A stretch of DNA of 64,000 nucleotides from Pseudomonas serbica (GTDB lineage: Bacteria > Pseudomonadota > Gammaproteobacteria > Pseudomonadales > Pseudomonadaceae). The position numbers and the translations under genes are program-made. Below the pieces are notes generated by a model that made no database searches, was not told the DNA's origin, and saw only the letters and a list, made by a program, of their open reading frames with translations. The DNA lies in assembly GCF_028823535.1 (NCBI RefSeq), contig NZ_JAQIYM010000014.1, forward strand, positions 1 through 64,000, read 5' to 3'. Positions 1-7,806 of this stretch are shown here, piece after piece (position 1 is the first letter of the stretch; every line of letters starts with the position of its first letter).

Positions 1-140
1 TTTAGTCACGAACAGAACTCCTCAGCAATCAATCCAAAACCAACCCAGGCAGTGGGCGAGCAAGCCAATGGGCATCAGTGCACACCGGCGAATCAGTGGA
101 CGATGGTCGAGTCCTCGTGACTCATACGCATACGTCTTTA

Positions 141-154
141 CTTGTACATACAAG
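141..154. promoter_or_regulatory. HutC operator (leftward hut operon)
   Basis: The perfect palindrome CTTGTACATACAAG fits the TGTA-N2-TACA core recognised by HutC-type GntR repressors. It covers the predicted start point of the leftward sigma-54 promoter at 159-174, a position suited to repression. hutC itself is encoded at 1033-1782. The operator assignment is inference from motif and context. Confidence 0.7.
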
Positions 155-158
155 CATA

Positions 159-174
159 TGCAATCAAGCGGCCA
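159..174 (-). promoter_or_regulatory. Sigma-54 promoter, probably for hutU operon
   Basis: On the minus strand the sequence reads TGGCCGCTTGATTGCA, with GG and GC separated by ten bases as RpoN requires. The predicted start is near 147 and transcription runs left out of the window. In fluorescens pseudomonads hutU lies next to hutCD and is RpoN-dependent, so this is probably its promoter. No coding region is visible in 1-140, which would be leader sequence. Confidence 0.6.
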
Positions 175-363
175 ACTTCTTGGATAGGCATTCAAGAAAA
201 ATCCTGAAAGGGCTGGAGGGCGCCTGGAACAAGGGTTCTGGCGCAGATGAAAATTTACCGGAGGATTTTTGTGGCGAGGGAGTTTTGTTACTTGAGCGCG
301 GTTCTGCGCCACGCTGGGGCGTTCGGTAACAAAGTGGTGCGCAATGGGGAACGTTTAAAAGCG

Positions 364-440
364 AAAGATCGCAGCCTTCGGAAACTCCTACATTGGGATG
401 TGGTACATCCTGCAGGAGCTGCCTAAGGCTGCGATCTTTT
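364..440. repeat. Imperfect hairpin repeat (GATCGCAGCC type)
   Basis: The arms AAAGATCGCAGCCTT and AAGGCTGCGATCTTT are inverted around a short imperfect core. The same family occurs at 13561-13618. It lies directly after the hutD stop codon and could act as a transcription terminator for hutCD. The rest of 175-452 shows no convincing gene. Confidence 0.75.
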
Positions 441-452
441 AAGGGTTTTGGA

Positions 453-1022
453 TCAGCGTGCGATCAGTTCGATCACGCAGCAGGCACTATTGCTGGAGAC
501 TTCCAGCAAGCCGATGTTACCGACCAGTTGCAGGCAATCATGACGACCGAGTTGCGAAGCACTGGTACCGACCTTCAGTTCCAGCGCATCGCTGATGCTG
601 AACACCAGCACCGTGCCCGCCGAACTGAAGAACCGCTGCTCGCCCGACAACCACTGCAACCGCGCGCTGTAACGCTTGGGCGCATAGATCAGGTTGAAAT
701 CGCGAATCGGCCCACCCAGCAATGTGCAGGAAACCTGGCTTTCACCACTGAAGGCAAACGGGTCCAGCGGTAACAGTGGTCGAGCGTCCTGGCCATCCAC
801 TGTCAGGGTCATGCCGTCGCCCTGTAAAACGGTGATCACTCGCTCGTAACCGGCAAACGTGGAAAACCCACCCGACTCGCCGATGTCGGCAATCGACAGG
901 CGCCAGCCAAAGCCATCCAGACCGGTGCCAGCATCGCGGGTGATTTCTTCGGTGCTGCCGCCGCCATTTTTCCACGGCATGCGCGGGTAATCCTTGGCGC
1001 GTAAAACTTTCAGCTCACTCAT
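453..1022 (-). CDS. hutD: HutD family protein
   Basis: A 189-residue protein of the HutD family (cupin fold), which accompanies histidine-utilisation genes in pseudomonads. HutD has no assigned enzymatic reaction; it has been proposed to set an upper limit on hut expression. The family signature PWKNGGGSTEEI is at residues 16-27. The gene begins 10 bases after the hutC stop codon, so the two form a hutCD operon. Identity is firm from the motif and the neighbours; the molecular role is not established. Confidence 0.93.
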   Translation of the reverse strand: MSELKVLRAKDYPRMPWKNGGGSTEEITRDAGTGLDGFGWRLSIADIGESGGFSTFAGYERVITVLQGDGMTLTVDGQDARPLLPLDPFAFSGESQVSCTLLGGPIRDFNLIYAPKRYSARLQWLSGEQRFFSSAGTVLVFSISDALELKVGTSASQLGRHDCLQLVGNIGLLEVSSNSACCVIELIAR

Positions 1023-1032
1023 TTATGGCTCT

Positions 1033-1782
1033 CTATTTATGGAACCGACCTTCCAGACGATGACGGGAACCGGGGTGGATCAAGCGAGCGGCGGTCACCG
1101 GCTGGCGGCCAGACCAGGTTCGGCGACGGATCAGCAGGCACGGCTCGCCTTTTTCAATCTGCAGCAACTTGCATTCGGACGGCTCGGCCAGGATCGCCTC
1201 CACCACGTGCTCGCCTTCGGTTAGCGGCGCGACCTGGTTCAGGTAGGCGTACGGCGTTTGCAGGGTGAAGTCCTGCTTGAGGTAGTCGGGCGCCACCAGC
1301 GCGTTGACGAAACGGTCTTCGATTTGCACCGGAATGTCGTTTTCGAAATGCACGATCAGCGAGTGGAACACTTTCTGTCCTTCGCGCATGTCCAGCGCCA
1401 GGGCACGCTCGGAGCCAGCGGCCTCTTCTTCAAGGGTGATCACCTTGCAGGTGTGGCGATGGCCTCGGGAGGCGATTTCGTCGGCAATGTTGTGCACTTC
1501 GAACAGGGCGGACTGGCTTTTTGGCTCGGCGACGAACGTGCCGACACCTTGCATGCGCACCAACAGACCGTCGGCGGTCATCTCGCGCAGGGCGCGGTTG
1601 ATGGTCATGCGGCTGAAACCCAGCTGGCTGACCAGTTCGCTTTCCGACGGAACGCGGTAGTGCGGCGGCCAGTTTCCACTGTCGATTTGCTGGGTGATCA
1701 TCTGTTTGACGCGGGCGTACAAGGGCGCCGGACTGTCGCCCATGTTCGCGGCCAACGGAGAGACTGGAGGCGGAGTCGGCAC
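1033..1782 (-). CDS. hutC: Histidine utilisation repressor HutC (GntR/UTRA)
   Basis: A 249-residue GntR-family repressor. The N-terminal winged helix (about residues 18-88) contains VPSESELVSQLGFSRMTINR, typical of the HutC subfamily. The C-terminal UTRA domain (about 108-245) binds the inducer, which in hut systems is urocanate. It starts at a GTG codon; the AAGGA ribosome site five bases upstream supports that start. It is divergent from hutF, with TGTA/TACA operator-like sequences between them (1848-1863) and another operator at 141-154, consistent with autoregulation and control of the hut units. Confidence 0.95.
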   Translation of the reverse strand: MPTPPPVSPLAANMGDSPAPLYARVKQMITQQIDSGNWPPHYRVPSESELVSQLGFSRMTINRALREMTADGLLVRMQGVGTFVAEPKSQSALFEVHNIADEIASRGHRHTCKVITLEEEAAGSERALALDMREGQKVFHSLIVHFENDIPVQIEDRFVNALVAPDYLKQDFTLQTPYAYLNQVAPLTEGEHVVEAILAEPSECKLLQIEKGEPCLLIRRRTWSGRQPVTAARLIHPGSRHRLEGRFHK

Positions 1783-1847
1783 GGTTATTCCTTGGTCGTT
1801 AAGTGAATATCGCTAGCTTGCCGGAGTTTACCGGGCAGGCAAACGTC

Positions 1848-1863
1848 TGTATATGTATATACA
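1848..1863. promoter_or_regulatory. HutC operator-like sequence between hutC and hutF
   Basis: TGTATATGTATATACA contains the palindrome TGTATATACA (1854-1863, TGTA-N2-TACA) preceded by a second, direct TGTA. It lies 27 bases before hutF and 66 bases before hutC, suited to controlling both divergent genes. Confidence 0.6.
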
Positions 1864-1889
1864 AATAACACACGATGGGGTGCTGAACC

Positions 1890-3254
1890 ATGTCCGCCTT
1901 CTTTGCCGAACGCGCGCTGCTGCCTAACGGATGGGCCAACAATGTACGTCTTGAGGTCAACGCCGACGGCGTCTTGACTCATATCCAGGCCGATTCCCAT
2001 GCAGATGGCGCCGAACGGTTGAGCGGTCCACTGCTGCCGGGCATGCCGAACCTGCACTCCCACGCGTTCCAGCGGGCCATGGCCGGGCTGGCCGAAGTGG
2101 CGGGCAACCCGAACGACAGTTTCTGGACCTGGCGCGATTTGATGTATCGCCTCGTCGGAAAAATCAGTCCGGAGCAACTGGGCGTCATCGCCCGTCAGCT
2201 GTACATCGAAATGCTCAAGGCCGGCTACACCTCGGTTGCGGAATTTCATTATGTGCATCACGACACCACTGGCCAGGCTTACGCAGATCCAGCCGAACTG
2301 GCCCTGCGTATCAGCCAGGCGGCGAGTTCCGCGGGTATCGGCTTGACCCTGTTGCCGGTGCTCTACAGCCACGCCGGTTTCGGCGGTCAAACGCCGAACG
2401 ACGGTCAACGCCGTTTTATCAACAGCACTGAAAACTACCTCAAGCTGCAATCGCGCCTGCAACCGATACTGGCGCAGCAGCCGGCGCAGTCCCTGGGTTT
2501 GTGTTTCCACTCTTTGCGCGCGGTCACGCCGCAACAGATCAGTGAGGTGCTGGCGGCCAGCGACAAGCAATGCCCCGTGCACATCCACATTGCCGAACAG
2601 CAGAAGGAAGTGGACGACTGCCTGAGCTGGAGCGGTCGTCGCCCGCTGCAATGGCTGTACGAAAATGTCGACGTCGACCAACGCTGGTGCCTGGTCCACG
2701 CCACCCACGCCAACCCGGAAGAAGTCACGTCGATGGCCAAGAGCCGCGCCATCGCCGGTTTGTGCCTGACCACCGAGGCCAACCTGGGCGACGGGATTTT
2801 CCCGGCCGTGGACTTCCTCGCCCAGGGCGGGCGCATGGGCATCGGCTCCGACAGCCATGTATCACTGAGCGTGGTGGAAGAGTTGCGCTGGCTGGAATAC
2901 GGCCAGCGTCTGCGTGATCAACGGCGCAATCGCCTGTATGGCGCGGACCAGCCGATGGTCGGCCGCACGCTGTTTGACGCGGCGCTGGACGGCGGCGCCC
3001 AGGCCCTGGGGCAACCGATCGGCGCACTGGAAGTTGGCAAGCGTGCCGATTGGCTGGTGCTGGACGGCAACGATCCGTACCTGGCGACCGCCAGTGGTGA
3101 CGGGATTCTCAATCGTTGGTTGTTCGCCGGTGGCGATCGTCAGGTGCGCGATGTGCTGGTCAATGGCCAGTGGGTCGTGCGTGACGGGCGGCATGCCGGG
3201 GAAGAGGAAAGCAATCGCGCCTTCACGCAGGTCCTGCGCGAACTCCTGGGCTGA
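1890..3254 (+). CDS. hutF: Formimidoylglutamate deiminase
   Basis: A 454-residue amidohydrolase-superfamily enzyme. HutF converts N-formimidoyl-L-glutamate and water to N-formyl-L-glutamate and ammonia, the step that defines the five-enzyme histidine pathway of pseudomonads. The metal-binding motif NLHSHAFQRAM is at about residues 54-64. Further conserved parts are HIHIAEQQKEVDDC (about 231-244) and GIGSDSHVSLSVVEELR (about 317-333), which supply the remaining His and Asp ligands. Length is normal for the family. It is divergently transcribed from hutCD and probably repressed by HutC. Confidence 0.95.
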   Translation: MSAFFAERALLPNGWANNVRLEVNADGVLTHIQADSHADGAERLSGPLLPGMPNLHSHAFQRAMAGLAEVAGNPNDSFWTWRDLMYRLVGKISPEQLGVIARQLYIEMLKAGYTSVAEFHYVHHDTTGQAYADPAELALRISQAASSAGIGLTLLPVLYSHAGFGGQTPNDGQRRFINSTENYLKLQSRLQPILAQQPAQSLGLCFHSLRAVTPQQISEVLAASDKQCPVHIHIAEQQKEVDDCLSWSGRRPLQWLYENVDVDQRWCLVHATHANPEEVTSMAKSRAIAGLCLTTEANLGDGIFPAVDFLAQGGRMGIGSDSHVSLSVVEELRWLEYGQRLRDQRRNRLYGADQPMVGRTLFDAALDGGAQALGQPIGALEVGKRADWLVLDGNDPYLATASGDGILNRWLFAGGDRQVRDVLVNGQWVVRDGRHAGEEESNRAFTQVLRELLG

Positions 3255-3266
3255 CCCAAAACACAA

Positions 3267-3356
3267 TGTGGGAGCGGGCTTGCTCGCGAAGAGGGCGTGT
3301 CAGTCAATAGATTTGTTGACTGATACACCGCTTTCGCGAGCAAGCCCGCTCCCACA
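3267..3356. repeat. REP-type inverted repeat (GGGAGCGGGCTTGCTCGCG)
   Basis: A 90-base inverted pair of the REP unit TGTGGGAGCGGGCTTGCTCG, found here between the convergent ends of hutF and the lipocalin gene. Relatives occur at 25595, 27014 and 30031. It may also work as a bidirectional terminator. Confidence 0.85.
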
Positions 3357-3374
3357 TTGGTTATGCGCTAGTCG

Positions 3375-3944
3375 TTAGTTCGACGTCTTGGCCATCTGCG
3401 TATCCGACGCCCGCCAGATCAGCCGCGTGGTGTCATAACCCTGCTGACGCGCCTTGCTCAGCAATTCTTCACGCACTACGCCATTGACGGTAGGCGTGCG
3501 CGACAACAGCCACAGGTAACGACGGCTCGGATCGCCAACGATGGCTGTCTTGTAATCATCGCTGACGTACAACACCCAGTATTCGCCCTTCGCCACACCT
3601 GGAATCAGCCTGGAAAACCAGGTATCGAATTCGACCCACAATTTGTCGCTCTTGCCTGGCACTTGCGGATACGCCGTGCCCTTGACCTCTTCCCATTGCC
3701 ACTGCGCCGTCAGGCAACGATTCAACACCGCGACGTTACCGTCCGGCTTGAGCGTGTAATGGGCTTCGGATTGCGCGCAGTCGCGCTGGAAATACATCGG
3801 CAAGCGCGCCAACTCGTACCAGGTACCTTGATAGCGCTTGAGATTGACACTGTTGACGGTCTTGGGCGCCAACGGATCCTGGCCAGAACTGGCACAGCCG
3901 GCCAATACCAGGCCGGCAAAAAGCATGATCAATAACCGCTTCAT
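3375..3944 (-). CDS. blc: Outer-membrane lipocalin (Blc family)
   Basis: A 189-residue bacterial lipocalin. The signal peptide ends in the lipobox LAGC (Cys17), so the mature protein is a lipoprotein. The lipocalin motif YQGTWYELARLPMYFQRDC (about residues 39-57) contains the invariant G-x-W. Blc proteins bind lysophospholipids or fatty acids at the outer membrane and are linked to envelope stress. It is followed on the same strand by another small lipoprotein gene upstream at 3976-4230, 31 bases away; the two may be cotranscribed. Confidence 0.92.
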   Translation of the reverse strand: MKRLLIMLFAGLVLAGCASSGQDPLAPKTVNSVNLKRYQGTWYELARLPMYFQRDCAQSEAHYTLKPDGNVAVLNRCLTAQWQWEEVKGTAYPQVPGKSDKLWVEFDTWFSRLIPGVAKGEYWVLYVSDDYKTAIVGDPSRRYLWLLSRTPTVNGVVREELLSKARQQGYDTTRLIWRASDTQMAKTSN

Positions 3945-3975
3945 TGTTTTTCTCCCGTGGGCGCGTGGCCCCGGT

Positions 3976-4230
3976 TTACTTCAGGCCTTGGCCGGAAAAC
4001 ATCAACACTTTGTCACCGGCGAACTGCACGCTGATAAAGCTATTCTTGTCGCCCCATGTGCAACTGGACATGCCGAGCGCGCCTGAGCAATCGGCGGGTT
4101 TGCCCAACAGAGACTCAACCTCGGCCTTGGCCATTCCTGACGACAGCTTCGAGTAGTTTTCCTGGTTGACCTTGCTGCACGCAGCCAACAACACGCAAAA
4201 CGACAGCAGGGCGATGGATCGCAGCGACAT
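3976..4230 (-). CDS. Small lipoprotein, BamE/SmpA-like fold
   Basis: An 84-residue lipoprotein. I chose the internal ATG at 4230 rather than the longer frame to 4269 because a GGAG ribosome site precedes it and the protein then starts directly with a signal peptide ending LLAAC. The mature part has the pattern LSSGMAKAEVESLLGKP followed by a Cys pair (SGALGMSSCTWG). This resembles the small beta-lactamase-inhibitor-like/BamE domain, in which G-x(2)-K/A-EV-LG-P repeats are common. Role unknown; probably envelope-associated. Confidence 0.75.
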   Translation of the reverse strand: MSLRSIALLSFCVLLAACSKVNQENYSKLSSGMAKAEVESLLGKPADCSGALGMSSCTWGDKNSFISVQFAGDKVLMFSGQGLK

Positions 4231-4510
4231 GTAAAACTCCACGGACGAAGGGATTGGCATGACTGCCAAGCTGAACCTTAGAAGAGAAAACCCCTGTCTG
4301 GTTCCCTGCCCGACAGGCTATTTGTCAGGCCGCTCGTCTACCTGTGCGCAAATTATCAAGCACCTTGTTCGGCTATCGGTTATTTCGTCGTTTTTTGCAC
4401 AAAGCGCCTAATCTTTGGCGCCGTCCAGTCGACATACAGGCAACGCAATGCCACGTCCGTGGCACTTGCCTCCCCTTTTGTTGACCCGATCTCCTGCGGT
4501 AGCTCATCCA

Positions 4511-6403
4511 ATGACCAGAAACATGAAATTCAGCCACAAGATCCTGTTGGCTGCCGCACTCGTGGTGGCCGTCGCATTCGCTTGTTTCATCCTGTTCAAC
4601 GACTATCGCCAGCGTCAGACCTTGCGTAGCAGCACCGAAGCCTCGATGCAGGAGCTTGGCAGCCTGACCACCAGCAACATCCAGACCTGGCTGGAAAGCC
4701 GCATGCAGTTGCTGCAGTCAATGGCCCAGCAAGTCAGCGCCGACGGCAATGCCCCTGCCAGCCTGAAGCGGATCATCGACCTGCCCGCCTACACCGGCAA
4801 TTTCCAGCTGAGTTACTTCGGTGGCGCCGATGGCGTGATGTTCTCGGTCCCGGCGGGCAATCGTGCTTCAGATTACGACCCCCGTGCCCGCGGTTGGTAC
4901 AAGGCTGCCAACAGCGCGCAACAGACCGTCGTCACCGAACCGTACATCGCCGCCTCCTCAGGCAAGCTGGTGATCACCGTTGCCACACCGGTTCAACGCC
5001 AAGGCCAGATGATTGGTGTTGCCGGCGCTGACATCGACCTGTCCAGCGTCAGTGCGATCATCAACTCCCTGAACTTCGGCGGCCACGGCCACGCCTTTAT
5101 CGTGGGCGCCGATGGCAAGATCCTGATTCACCCGGACAGCAAATGGGTGCTGAAAAACCTGACCGACGCTTACCCCAATGGCGCGCCGAAAGTCAGCCCG
5201 GGCATGAAAGAAGTCGAGATCGACGGCAAAAACCAGTTCATCTCCTTCACCCACGTCAACGGCGTGCCGTCCGCAGACTGGTACGTTGCACTGGTGCTGG
5301 ATCAAGACACCGCGTTCTCGATGCTGAGCGAATTCCGCACCTCGGCGATCATTGCCATGGTGATTGCAGTGGTGATCATCATCACGTTGCTGGGCATGTT
5401 GATCAGTTTCCTGATGCAGCCGCTGCTGACCATGGGCCGAGCCATGCACGACATCGCCGAAGGCGAAGGTGACCTGACCAAACGCCTGACCATCCACGGC
5501 CATGACGAGTTCGGCGCACTGGGGCTGTCGTTCAACCGTTTCGTCGAACGCATTCACACGTCGATCAGCGAAGTGTCCTCGGCCACGGGCCAGGTCAACG
5601 AAGTAGCCCTGCGCGTTGTCGCCGCGTCCAACTCGTCGATATTCAATTCCGACCAGCAAGCCTCGCGCACCAGCAGTGTGGCCGCGGCGATCAACCAACT
5701 CGGTGCCGCCGCCCAGGAAATCGCCCAGAACGCCGCCCTCGCCTCGCAGCATTCGAGCGATGCGCGCACGCTGGCCGAAGAAGGTCAGCAGGTTGTGGAT
5801 AAAACCATTTCGGCAATGCACCAGCTGTCGGCAAAGATCAGCGACTCGTGCGGCAACATCGAGACACTCAACAGCAACACCGTCAACATCGGGCAGATCC
5901 TGGAGGTAATCACCAGTATCTCCCAGCAGACCAACCTGCTGGCGCTCAATGCGGCGATCGAGGCCGCACGGGCCGGTGAAGCCGGTCGTGGTTTTGCGGT
6001 GGTTGCCGACGAAGTGCGCAACCTCGCCCACCGCACCCAGGACTCGGCGCAGCAAGTGCAGAAGATGATCGAGGAGCTGCAAGTCGGCGCCCGGGAGGCG
6101 GTCACCATCATGACCGACAGCCAGCGCCAGAGCGAAAGCAGCGTCGGTATCGCCAACCAGGCCGGCGAGCGCCTGGGCAGCGTGACCCAGCGCATCGGCG
6201 AAATCGATGGCATGAACCAGTCCGTGGCGACGGCGACGGAAGAACAAACGGCCGTGGTGGAATCGATCAACGTCGACATCACCGAGATCAACACGTTGAA
6301 CCAGGAAGGCGTGGAAAACCTGCAGTCGACCTTGCGCGCGTGTGCCGATCTTGAGCAGCAGGCGGCGCGGTTGAAGCAGTTGGTGGGTAGTTTCAGGATC
6401 TAA
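4511..6403 (+). CDS. Methyl-accepting chemotaxis protein, PctA-like
   Basis: A 630-residue chemoreceptor. The start at 4511 gives MTRNMKFSHKILLAA, which aligns with the beginning of P. aeruginosa PctA; the open frame extends 32 codons further upstream without support. A first membrane helix (about 12-30) is followed by a periplasmic dCache domain. That domain carries YDPRARGWYKAA and the later GADIDL, matching the Y/R/W/Y/D signature of amino-acid-binding dCache domains. A second helix (about 280-303), HAMP, and the signalling hairpin NLLALNAAIEAARAGEAGRG follow. Likely function: taxis towards L-amino acids. Ligand identity is inferred from the motif only. Confidence 0.9.
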   Translation: MTRNMKFSHKILLAAALVVAVAFACFILFNDYRQRQTLRSSTEASMQELGSLTTSNIQTWLESRMQLLQSMAQQVSADGNAPASLKRIIDLPAYTGNFQLSYFGGADGVMFSVPAGNRASDYDPRARGWYKAANSAQQTVVTEPYIAASSGKLVITVATPVQRQGQMIGVAGADIDLSSVSAIINSLNFGGHGHAFIVGADGKILIHPDSKWVLKNLTDAYPNGAPKVSPGMKEVEIDGKNQFISFTHVNGVPSADWYVALVLDQDTAFSMLSEFRTSAIIAMVIAVVIIITLLGMLISFLMQPLLTMGRAMHDIAEGEGDLTKRLTIHGHDEFGALGLSFNRFVERIHTSISEVSSATGQVNEVALRVVAASNSSIFNSDQQASRTSSVAAAINQLGAAAQEIAQNAALASQHSSDARTLAEEGQQVVDKTISAMHQLSAKISDSCGNIETLNSNTVNIGQILEVITSISQQTNLLALNAAIEAARAGEAGRGFAVVADEVRNLAHRTQDSAQQVQKMIEELQVGAREAVTIMTDSQRQSESSVGIANQAGERLGSVTQRIGEIDGMNQSVATATEEQTAVVESINVDITEINTLNQEGVENLQSTLRACADLEQQAARLKQLVGSFRI

Positions 6404-6420
6404 GGCGCTCTCACCGGCTC

Positions 6421-6490
6421 CTTCGTTGGCAAGCCAGCTCCTACAGTGATCTGCGGCGCGCATAGATCCTTGTAGGAGCCTGCTGGCGAT
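6421..6490. repeat. REP-type inverted repeat (GTAGGAGC/GCCAGC family)
   Basis: An imperfect inverted pair beginning TTCGTTGGCAAGCCAGCTCC and ending TGTAGGAGCCTGCTGGCGAT. The same family occurs at 16829-16899 and 39095-39173. It lies just after the chemoreceptor gene. Confidence 0.75.
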
Positions 6491-6537
6491 GACCGCATCC
6501 GTAACGCTGATGAATCATCGGTCAGCCCACACTGACA

Positions 6538-6568
6538 TAAGACTGAATAAAGACTAAATTCGGTCTTA
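6538..6568. promoter_or_regulatory. Palindromic operator upstream of toxin-antitoxin pair
   Basis: The arms TAAGACTGAAT (6538-6548) and ATTCGGTCTTA (6558-6568) are inverted with one mismatch and a 9-base spacer. The site ends 23 bases before the antitoxin start. Phd/YefM antitoxins bind such palindromes to autoregulate, so this is the likely operator. Confidence 0.7.
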
Positions 6569-6591
6569 CTCATTCGGACGGGAGGCCCGCC

Positions 6592-6864
6592 ATGAAGCTT
6601 TCATCCCAAATCAAGCCAATCAGCTATTTGAAAAGTCATACCGCGGAAATCGTCAAAACACTCACAGAAAGCCGCGAGCCATTGGTAATCACTCAAAACG
6701 GTGAAGCGAAGCTTGTGGTCATGGACGTAAAAAGCTTTGAAGAGCTGGAAGATACAATGGCTCTGTTAAAGCTTCTTGCCATGGGCAATCGTGAAATTGA
6801 GGAAGGCAAGTTTCGCGATGCCGAGGATGTTTTCGCTGACATGGACAGAGCTGACCACCCATGA
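6592..6864 (+). CDS. Antitoxin, Phd/YefM family
   Basis: A 90-residue protein with the Phd/YefM N-terminal DNA-binding fold: IKPISYLKSHTAEIVKTL, then REPLVITQNGEAKLVVMDV, then the linker helix SFEELEDT. The acidic C-terminal tail (EEGKFRDAEDVFADMDRAD) is the part that normally wraps the toxin. The gene has a strong ribosome site (GGAGG) and a palindromic operator upstream. Its last codons overlap the toxin start by four bases (ATGA), so translation is coupled. It neutralises the 6861-7193 product. Confidence 0.92.
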   Translation: MKLSSQIKPISYLKSHTAEIVKTLTESREPLVITQNGEAKLVVMDVKSFEELEDTMALLKLLAMGNREIEEGKFRDAEDVFADMDRADHP

Positions 6865-7193
6865 GTTCAAAGGTCGTCATTCTTCAGTCCGCAGAAACAG
6901 ACTTGAAAGAACTTCGCTCCTGTCTCATTAAAAATTTCTCAAACCAAACCTGGCAAAGCACTTACTCCAGCCTGAAGGCGGCCATCCGCCATTTGGGGGA
7001 GCAGCCCTATACAGGGTCCATACCGGAAGAAATCGAAAAGCTGAACCTCAGCCAGTATCGACAGATCCTTTCAGAAATGAACAGAGTCATTTATGAAGTT
7101 CGTGAACAGACAGTCTTCGTCCATATCATTGCCGATACGCGAAAAAGCCTGCCAGCATTACTGATGAAGCGGTTGCTTCAAGGCAATCCTTAG
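6861..7193 (+). CDS. Toxin, RelE/ParE superfamily
   Basis: A 110-residue RelE/ParE-fold toxin. Conserved features are the N-terminal strand VVILQSAETDLKELR, the central LSQYRQILSEMNRVIYEVRE and the C-terminal IIADTRKSLPALLMKRLLQ. Members are either ribosome-dependent mRNA interferases (RelE) or gyrase poisons (ParE). The lengthy first helices and the terminal basic tail leave the subclass open. GC content is lower than in the flanking genes, as is common for mobile toxin-antitoxin cassettes. Paired with the antitoxin at 6592-6864. Confidence 0.88.
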   Translation: MSSKVVILQSAETDLKELRSCLIKNFSNQTWQSTYSSLKAAIRHLGEQPYTGSIPEEIEKLNLSQYRQILSEMNRVIYEVREQTVFVHIIADTRKSLPALLMKRLLQGNP

Positions 7194-7200
7194 GCAGCGC

Positions 7201-7803
7201 TTAAAAGCGCGACCCGGGTTTGCATAGAAACACCAATTCCTCAGCCGTACTCTCGCGCCCCAACACCGCATTGCGATGCGGAAACCGTCCAAACTGCGCG
7301 ATCACTTTCTGATGCCGCTCGGCAAAATCCAGGTAATCGGCAAACAACGCCCGATCAGTCTCCGGTTGTTGCGCCACCAGCTCGATGTAACGCGAGACGC
7401 CTTCGTTCTGCACCGCGAGGTTCTCGCTGTGCTCGAACACCAGGTAGATGAACACTTGCTGGATCGGGGATAGTTGCCTATCGAAATCCGCGGCAATGCC
7501 CTGGGCGACCAGCTTCTGGGCACGCAAGTCACCGGAAAAGGCTTTGGGGGTGTCGCGAAAGATCATGCGCGGGAGTTGATCGAGTAACAGCACCAGTGCC
7601 AGCCAACCTTCGGGACGTTGCATCCACTCGGTCAATCCGCCGGTCAGTACCTGCTCGACCTGGTCCCCGAAACGCTCTCGCGCCTCGAGGTCCTGGCTGT
7701 CACGCTTGCCGAACCACAACTTGCCCCGGTCAGCCGCGATTGCCCTGGCTGTTTCGGCTGTACCGAACCACCAATCGAGCAACGGCTGCCAAGGCGCGTC
7801 CAT
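7201..7803 (-). CDS. DUF924 family protein
   Basis: A 200-residue DUF924 (TPR-like helical) protein. Family motifs seen are WFG (residues 12-14), the LLLDQLPRMIFRDTPKAF stretch (about 72-89), FIYLVFEHSEN (about 117-127) and the C-terminal FGRFPHRNAVLGRESTAEE. The family has no established biochemical function. It lies 3 bases downstream of fbp on the same strand, so it is probably cotranscribed. The stop codon faces the toxin gene end. Confidence 0.88.
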   Translation of the reverse strand: MDAPWQPLLDWWFGTAETARAIAADRGKLWFGKRDSQDLEARERFGDQVEQVLTGGLTEWMQRPEGWLALVLLLDQLPRMIFRDTPKAFSGDLRAQKLVAQGIAADFDRQLSPIQQVFIYLVFEHSENLAVQNEGVSRYIELVAQQPETDRALFADYLDFAERHQKVIAQFGRFPHRNAVLGRESTAEELVFLCKPGSRF

Positions 7804-7806
7804 GGT

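Noticed and set aside
22..312. Small open frame at the left edge
   Set aside because: It overlaps the sigma-54 promoter and HutC operator and has no ribosome site or recognisable family.
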